Shown in pieces: positions 7,278 to 10,138 of a DNA stretch of 10,138 bases. Where the stretch lies: NCBI GenBank assembly GCA_009788105.1, contig WQSD01000029.1, positions 1 to 10,138 of the forward strand. The letters run 5' to 3'. How positions within the stretch are numbered: position 1 is the stretch's first letter; each line of letters starts with the position of its first letter. The DNA comes from Oscillospiraceae bacterium. Lineage in GTDB: Bacteria > Bacillota > Clostridia > Oscillospirales > CAG-272. The position numbers and the translations under genes were made by a program. The notes below the pieces were generated by a model. The model ran no database searches and was not told the origin of the DNA. It saw only the letters and a list, made by a program, of their open reading frames with translations.

Positions 7278-7950
7278 TAAACATATCTCCCCGTCTGTCG
7301 CTTACTATTTTTCCGTGTCTGATTGTTACAACTCGTTGCTGAAACAAATCAACCAAACTTTGCTCGTGAGTTACTACAATTACTGTTTTGTTCAGTTTTT
7401 GAATGCGAACAAGCATATCCATCAATTCACGACTTAGTTCCGGGTCAATGTTACCGGTGGGCTCGTCTGCGATGATATAATCCGGGTTGTTGGCAAGGGC
7501 GCGCCCAAGGGCAACACGCTGTTGCTCGCCACCCGAAAGTTCGTTTGGATAGTTATTCTGCTTGCCCTCAAGATTCACCACTTTCAATATCAGCGGGACA
7601 CGAGTGCGAATTACACGGTTGTTTTCTCCGACGGCACGCATAGCAAAAGCAATGTTTTCGTAAACGGTTTTGTTCTCGAATAATCGAAAATCTTGGAAAA
7701 CAACTCCTAATTTGCGGCGATAGCGTGGGATGCGACCAAACCCCATTTTTGAAAGGTCATAGTTTCCCACAATCAGATTGCCTGATGTTAGCTTTTCTTC
7801 TCGAAGCAATAGCTTCATAAGGGTACTCTTGCCTGCACCGGAACTACCCACAATAAATACAAATTCGCCGTTATCAATATGAAGATTGATGCCATCAAGA
7901 GCAACTGTACCGTTTTTATAAATTTTCTTTACATTCTTGAACTCTATCAT
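7264..7950 (-). CDS. ftsE: Cell-division ABC ATPase FtsE
   Basis: Cytoplasmic ATPase of FtsEX, which powers hydrolase activation and is not thought to move a substrate. The 228 aa match the family. Motifs are Walker A GSSGAGKST (35-43), Q-loop VVFQDFRLF (83-91, Q86), signature LSGGEQQR (138-145), Walker B YIIADEPTG (158-166, D162 and E163) and switch H195. The QDFRLFENKTVYENIAFAM run is typical of FtsE rather than LolD or MacB ATPases, and the adjoining ftsX confirms the call. ATG 7950 has GAGGA about 6 nt upstream. The gene begins 27 nt after the stop of the PucR-like regulator gene, so it is probably cotranscribed with it. Confidence 0.98.
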   Translation of the reverse strand: MIEFKNVKKIYKNGTVALDGINLHIDNGEFVFIVGSSGAGKSTLMKLLLREEKLTSGNLIVGNYDLSKMGFGRIPRYRRKLGVVFQDFRLFENKTVYENIAFAMRAVGENNRVIRTRVPLILKVVNLEGKQNNYPNELSGGEQQRVALGRALANNPDYIIADEPTGNIDPELSRELMDMLVRIQKLNKTVIVVTHEQSLVDLFQQRVVTIRHGKIVSDRRGDMFNEKP

Positions 7951-7977
7951 ATAATTCCTCGCTGTGTAGGACTTGTG

Positions 7978-9069
7978 CTATCTTCTATCATGGACGTATT
8001 TATTAGTTAAATATTTTTTAACCAGCATTGCTACCTTGAAAGTTATAGCGTGGTCAAATTCACGAAGGTCAAGACCGGTAAGGCGTTGCACTTTATCAAG
8101 TCGATACACCAAAGTATTACGATGAACAAAGAGTTTACGCGCTGTTTCTGATACATTCAAGTTGTTTTCAAAAAATACCACTACTGTTGATAAAATTTCG
8201 TTGTCAAGGGATTCGTATGCTTCTCGCTTAAACACTTCTTTGATAAACATATCGCACATTGTTGTCGGCAATTGATATATCAAGCGCGCAATGCCAAGGT
8301 CTTCATAACAAATAATATTTTTATCAGCATCAAAAATCTTGCCAACTTCAAGGGCAATCATTGCCTCCTTAAACGAACGCGCAAGATATTTTATGTTGTC
8401 AACGACTGTGCCAACACCTACTGACACGGTAATATAAAACTCACCTGATAATGTATCAGCGATTTCGCGGGCGATGCTTTCAAGTTCTTCTGTACGGACA
8501 AAGGATTTCACTCCCTTGACAAGGGCGATGCTTTGTTCTCCGACACTGACAAGAAAATCGTTTTCTTTGTCCGGGAACAAGTTTTGAATCATATCGTAAG
8601 GAACATGGTTGTTTTTGGTATGAAAATTAACAAGAAACACTACTCGAGGCTCTTCAAGAGAAAAGTGCAGTTCCTTTGCTTTTACATATATATCATTTGG
8701 CAAAATGTTATCAAGCAGAATGTTTTTAATCAAGGCGCTTTTATCATTGCGTTCTTCGTATAAGGTTTTTATATTGCCGAAAGTGACCATTAGAACTGCT
8801 GAAATTTTTTCAGCAACAGAATCTTCGCCCTCTACATACACAGCATATTCAGGTTGAACAGAATTGTTTATCGAACGATACGAGTACCCATTTATGACAA
8901 TTACATTTTCTTCAAGAGTTAGTTCTCCACGCACACCACTGCGCATTTCTCCGTTTTTTTTGCTGTCACTACACGCAATTATAGTTCCAATGGTGTCAAC
9001 CACCCCAATTTCTCGATTAATTACATCTTTCATCTGATTGATTATATTTTGAAAAATTTGTACAGACAT
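7978..9069 (-). CDS. PucR/CdaR-family transcriptional regulator
   Basis: A cytoplasmic DNA-binding regulator of 363 aa. The C-terminus (about 290-353) is the PucR-type helix-turn-helix, NLNVSETARKLFVHRNTLVY (303-322) followed by RLDKVQRLTGLDLREFDHAI. The middle (about 138-260) looks like the GGDEF-related domain of CdaR regulators, with SVGVG at 216-220 and LARSFKEAMIALEVG at 229-243, and no GGDEF catalytic motif. The N-terminus (about 5-100, INREIGVVDTIGTIIACSDS at 17-36) resembles the sugar-diacid/PAS-like sensor of CdaR but only loosely, so the ligand is unknown. ATG 9069 has a strong GAGGAG 5 nt upstream. The gene leads the ftsEX run, 27 nt before ftsE, with a promoter candidate and inverted repeats just upstream that could be its own operator. 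Whether it activates or represses the wall genes cannot be read from sequence. Confidence 0.9.
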   Translation of the reverse strand: MSVQIFQNIINQMKDVINREIGVVDTIGTIIACSDSKKNGEMRSGVRGELTLEENVIVINGYSYRSINNSVQPEYAVYVEGEDSVAEKISAVLMVTFGNIKTLYEERNDKSALIKNILLDNILPNDIYVKAKELHFSLEEPRVVFLVNFHTKNNHVPYDMIQNLFPDKENDFLVSVGEQSIALVKGVKSFVRTEELESIAREIADTLSGEFYITVSVGVGTVVDNIKYLARSFKEAMIALEVGKIFDADKNIICYEDLGIARLIYQLPTTMCDMFIKEVFKREAYESLDNEILSTVVVFFENNLNVSETARKLFVHRNTLVYRLDKVQRLTGLDLREFDHAITFKVAMLVKKYLTNKYVHDRR

Positions 9070-9101
9070 TTTTTCTCCTCGTTGTGCGCATCCTATTCCC
9101 C

Positions 9102-9115
9102 AATGTCAAGACATT
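9102..9115. promoter_or_regulatory. Operator-like palindrome in the leader of the regulator gene
   Basis: AATGTC-AA-GACATT is a perfect two-fold palindrome with 6-bp arms, 33 bp upstream of the regulator's start codon and downstream of the promoter candidate. It could be a binding site for a dimeric regulator (possibly the encoded PucR-like protein) acting as a roadblock, or a small RNA hairpin. No second copy was noticed in the other intergenic gaps. Confidence 0.35.
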
Positions 9116-9156
9116 AAAAACACACTATGTTTCGCAAATTTATATTTTCTCTTTGC

Positions 9157-9188
9157 ATTATAACATTTTTGTTTGTTATAACTATCAA
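9157..9188 (-). promoter_or_regulatory. Probable sigma-A promoter for the regulator-ftsEX run
   Basis: Minus-strand TGTTATAAT (9165 to 9157) is a perfect extended -10 element. A TTGATA (9188 to 9183) lies upstream with a 20-bp spacer, too long for an ideal -35 but tolerable with an extended -10. The surroundings are strongly AT-rich. Transcription would start near 9150, giving a leader of about 80 nt before the regulator's ATG at 9069. This is the only clear promoter-like sequence in the non-coding gaps. Confidence 0.55.
9158..9181. repeat. Inverted repeat TTATAAC-N10-GTTATAA overlapping the -10 element
   Basis: TTATAAC (9158-9164) and GTTATAA (9175-9181) form 7-bp inverted arms separated by 10 bp. 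The left arm overlaps the extended -10 box, so a protein bound here would block RNA polymerase. The AT-rich composition makes chance occurrence quite possible. Confidence 0.3.
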
Positions 9189-9233
9189 TTTATTTTTAAT
9201 ATTTTGTGAACAACGGCGGTTTTTCGACCAGTT

Positions 9234-9971
9234 TCAGCCATTTTTGTGTGTTCCATACATAATATCCAAGGCACTTAGCACATAAATTGGTGCACTTTCA
9301 CATCGGAGTATCCGTTCACCAAGCCCAACAGAGCCAATGCCTGTTTCTGTGGCTTTCATCACTTCTTCAGGCGCAAATCCACCCTCCGGTCCAGTAAAAA
9401 AGGCAATACTTCCGTGCTGTTGGGGCAAAAAATCTCGCAGATGTAAGCTGTGTTCTTCTTCATAGCAAAGGAATGCAATGTCTGATTTTTGCATTTGCAC
9501 CAAGGCTTCATCGAAAGACAGCACCTCTCCCACAATCGGCACATCGCACCGTCCGCATTGCCCTGCTGCCTCTCGTGCGATTCGCTGCCAGCGGACAAGT
9601 TTCCCCTGTATTTTCCCTGGTTCGGGACGAGAAATCGACCGCATTGTAAGCACCGGAACAATTTCCGACACCCCGAATTCGGTTGCTTTTTGCATAATTA
9701 TGTCCATTCGCTCCCCTTTGGCGAGGGCGACGAACAGGCGGGCTTTGTAGGGTGGCACTCTTCCCTGCTCCTGCCCTGTAATTGCAAGGCTCACCGAGTG
9801 CTTGTCCATGGCGGCAATGGTGCAGGTGTAGACTATCTGTCGCTCGTCGCACACCAAAAGCGGTTCACCGATTTTCATACGCAGGGAGCGGGTAATGTGG
9901 GAGGCGTCGTCCCCTGTGATGGTGATATTGCCGTCTGAAACGGCGGAGTTGTCTACGAAAAATCTTGGCAT
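9234..9971 (-). CDS. rsmE: 16S rRNA (uracil-1498-N3)-methyltransferase RsmE
   Basis: A SPOUT-class, SAM-dependent methyltransferase that modifies U1498 of 16S rRNA near the decoding site. The 245 aa match the family. An N-terminal PUA-like RNA-binding domain spans about 1-70 (MPRFFVDN, HITRSLRMKIGEPLLVCD). The C-terminal trefoil-knot methyltransferase carries KGERMD (85-90), KATEFGV (95-101), EAAGQCGRC (134-142, usually EA.EQS.R), TGPEGGF (193-199) and LGERILRCESA (217-227), the last two forming the SAM pocket. ATG 9971 has AAGGA about 7 nt upstream. The TGA stop lies 164 bp before the regulator gene, and the promoter in that gap suggests rsmE is the end of, or separate from, a different transcription unit. 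No strong terminator follows the gene. Confidence 0.96.
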   Translation of the reverse strand: MPRFFVDNSAVSDGNITITGDDASHITRSLRMKIGEPLLVCDERQIVYTCTIAAMDKHSVSLAITGQEQGRVPPYKARLFVALAKGERMDIIMQKATEFGVSEIVPVLTMRSISRPEPGKIQGKLVRWQRIAREAAGQCGRCDVPIVGEVLSFDEALVQMQKSDIAFLCYEEEHSLHLRDFLPQQHGSIAFFTGPEGGFAPEEVMKATETGIGSVGLGERILRCESAPIYVLSALDIMYGTHKNG

Positions 9972-10010
9972 GGGAGGTCCTTTGTGTTGGGGGGTGGGGT
10001 CGTTTCAAGC

Positions 10011-10029
10011 GGGCGAACACAGTTCGCCC
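10011..10029. repeat. GC-rich palindrome (dispersed-repeat type) upstream of rsmE
   Basis: GGGCGAAC-ACA-GTTCGCCC is a perfect 8-bp inverted repeat with a 3-nt loop, flanked by CCTACA. From general familiarity, short palindromes of the form GTAGGGGCGA...TCGCCC occur many times in the intergenic regions of some Clostridia and other bacteria, resembling REP or miniature mobile elements. Only one copy of this exact sequence is in the window, so the repeat status is inference. It lies 39 bp from the rsmE start codon and could fold in the rsmE leader RNA. Confidence 0.5.
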
Positions 10030-10060
10030 CTACAGCGTTTCTGCTACCCCATTCAAACGG

Positions 10061-10078
10061 ACGACCGAGGGCGGTCGT
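10061..10078. repeat. Second GC-rich palindrome, adjacent
   Basis: ACGACCG-AGGG-CGGTCGT is a perfect 7-bp inverted repeat with a 4-nt loop, 31 bp from the first palindrome. Related but not identical GGGCGA/CGACC words in both suggest a composite repeat of about 80-100 bp between 10005 and 10100. The minus-strand side shows no U tract, so it is not a good terminator for the gene upstream. Confidence 0.45.
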
Positions 10079-10138
10079 TACTCGCCCCTGTAAATCCTAC
10101 GGAATTGGTTGCTGTCGGCATAAGCACAAACCTTTTCA
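10078..10138 (-). CDS. Possible C-terminal tail of an upstream gene (19 codons visible)
   Basis: A minus-strand frame runs in from the right edge with codons from 10137 and reads EKVCAYADSNQFRRIYRGE before a TAA at 10080-10078. It could be the end of a protein encoded upstream of rsmE, but it is too short to identify. Its last codons and stop fall in the repeat-like GGGGCGAGTAACGACC sequence, so the frame may be partly or wholly repeat-derived. Another frame (KRFVLMPTATNSVGFTGASN) is also open here, which weakens the call. Confidence 0.2.
   Translation of the reverse strand, partial: EKVCAYADSNQFRRIYRGE

Noticed and set aside
7264..7950. FtsE as a LolD- or MacB-type lipoprotein/antibiotic transporter ATPase
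   Set aside because: The partner permease is a short four-helix FtsX, and the neighbouring coiled-coil M23 hydrolase fits FtsEX; no MacB or LolC/E-sized permease is present.
9104..9109. Minus-strand TTGACA as a -35 element close to the regulator gene
   Set aside because: No TATAAT-like hexamer occurs 15-19 bp downstream (the sequence there is CACAAC), and the hexamer is explained by the palindrome at 9102-9115.
9489..9938. A plus-strand open frame opposite rsmE
   Set aside because: rsmE on the minus strand carries all family motifs; the opposite frame has none and no ribosome binding site context.
9972..9999. G-rich stretch as a possible G-quadruplex
   Set aside because: Only three separate runs of three or more G are present on the plus strand, with a long first spacer, so a stable three-tier quadruplex is unlikely.

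Overview
The window reads as a piece of a Gram-positive (Firmicutes, most likely Clostridia-type) chromosome. The pointers are strong purine-rich ribosome binding sites (AGGAGG, GAGGAG), Bacillus/Clostridium-like lysyl-tRNA synthetase and GreA sequences, a PucR/CdaR-type regulator, and the FtsEX - M23 hydrolase - CtpA gene order familiar from this group. Every gene I can support lies on the minus strand. No rRNA, tRNA, CRISPR array, insertion sequence or phage gene was seen.

Reading along the minus strand (high to low coordinates): the right edge (about 10001-10138) holds two short GC-rich palindromes of dispersed-repeat type and perhaps the last 19 codons of an upstream gene. Next comes rsmE (16S rRNA m3U1498 methyltransferase). 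A 164-bp AT-rich gap follows, carrying the best promoter candidate in the window and two inverted repeats. A tightly packed run then begins: a PucR/CdaR-like regulator, ftsE, ftsX (overlapping ftsE by 14 nt), a coiled-coil M23 peptidoglycan hydrolase, a CtpA-type S41 protease, greA, lysS and an uncharacterised single-pass membrane protein. Gaps in this run are 22-30 nt, which fits one operon. After a further 83 bp comes uvrC, whose 3' end runs off the left edge.

The core is a cell-wall remodelling module. By analogy with FtsEX-EnvC, FtsEX-PcsB and FtsEX-CwlO, the FtsE ATPase and FtsX permease should drive conformational activation of the secreted coiled-coil M23 hydrolase. The S41 protease may process or turn over wall enzymes or signalling proteins. 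A PucR-type regulator heading the operon suggests the module responds to an unknown small ligand. greA, lysS, rsmE and uvrC are housekeeping genes of transcription, translation and DNA repair.

Most of the window is conventional. The least explained elements are a 14-bp perfect hairpin that swallows the apparent ctpA start codon, the operator-like inverted repeats ahead of the regulator, the 242-residue membrane protein, and the repeat cluster at the right edge. I do not see convincing evidence for an entirely new system.
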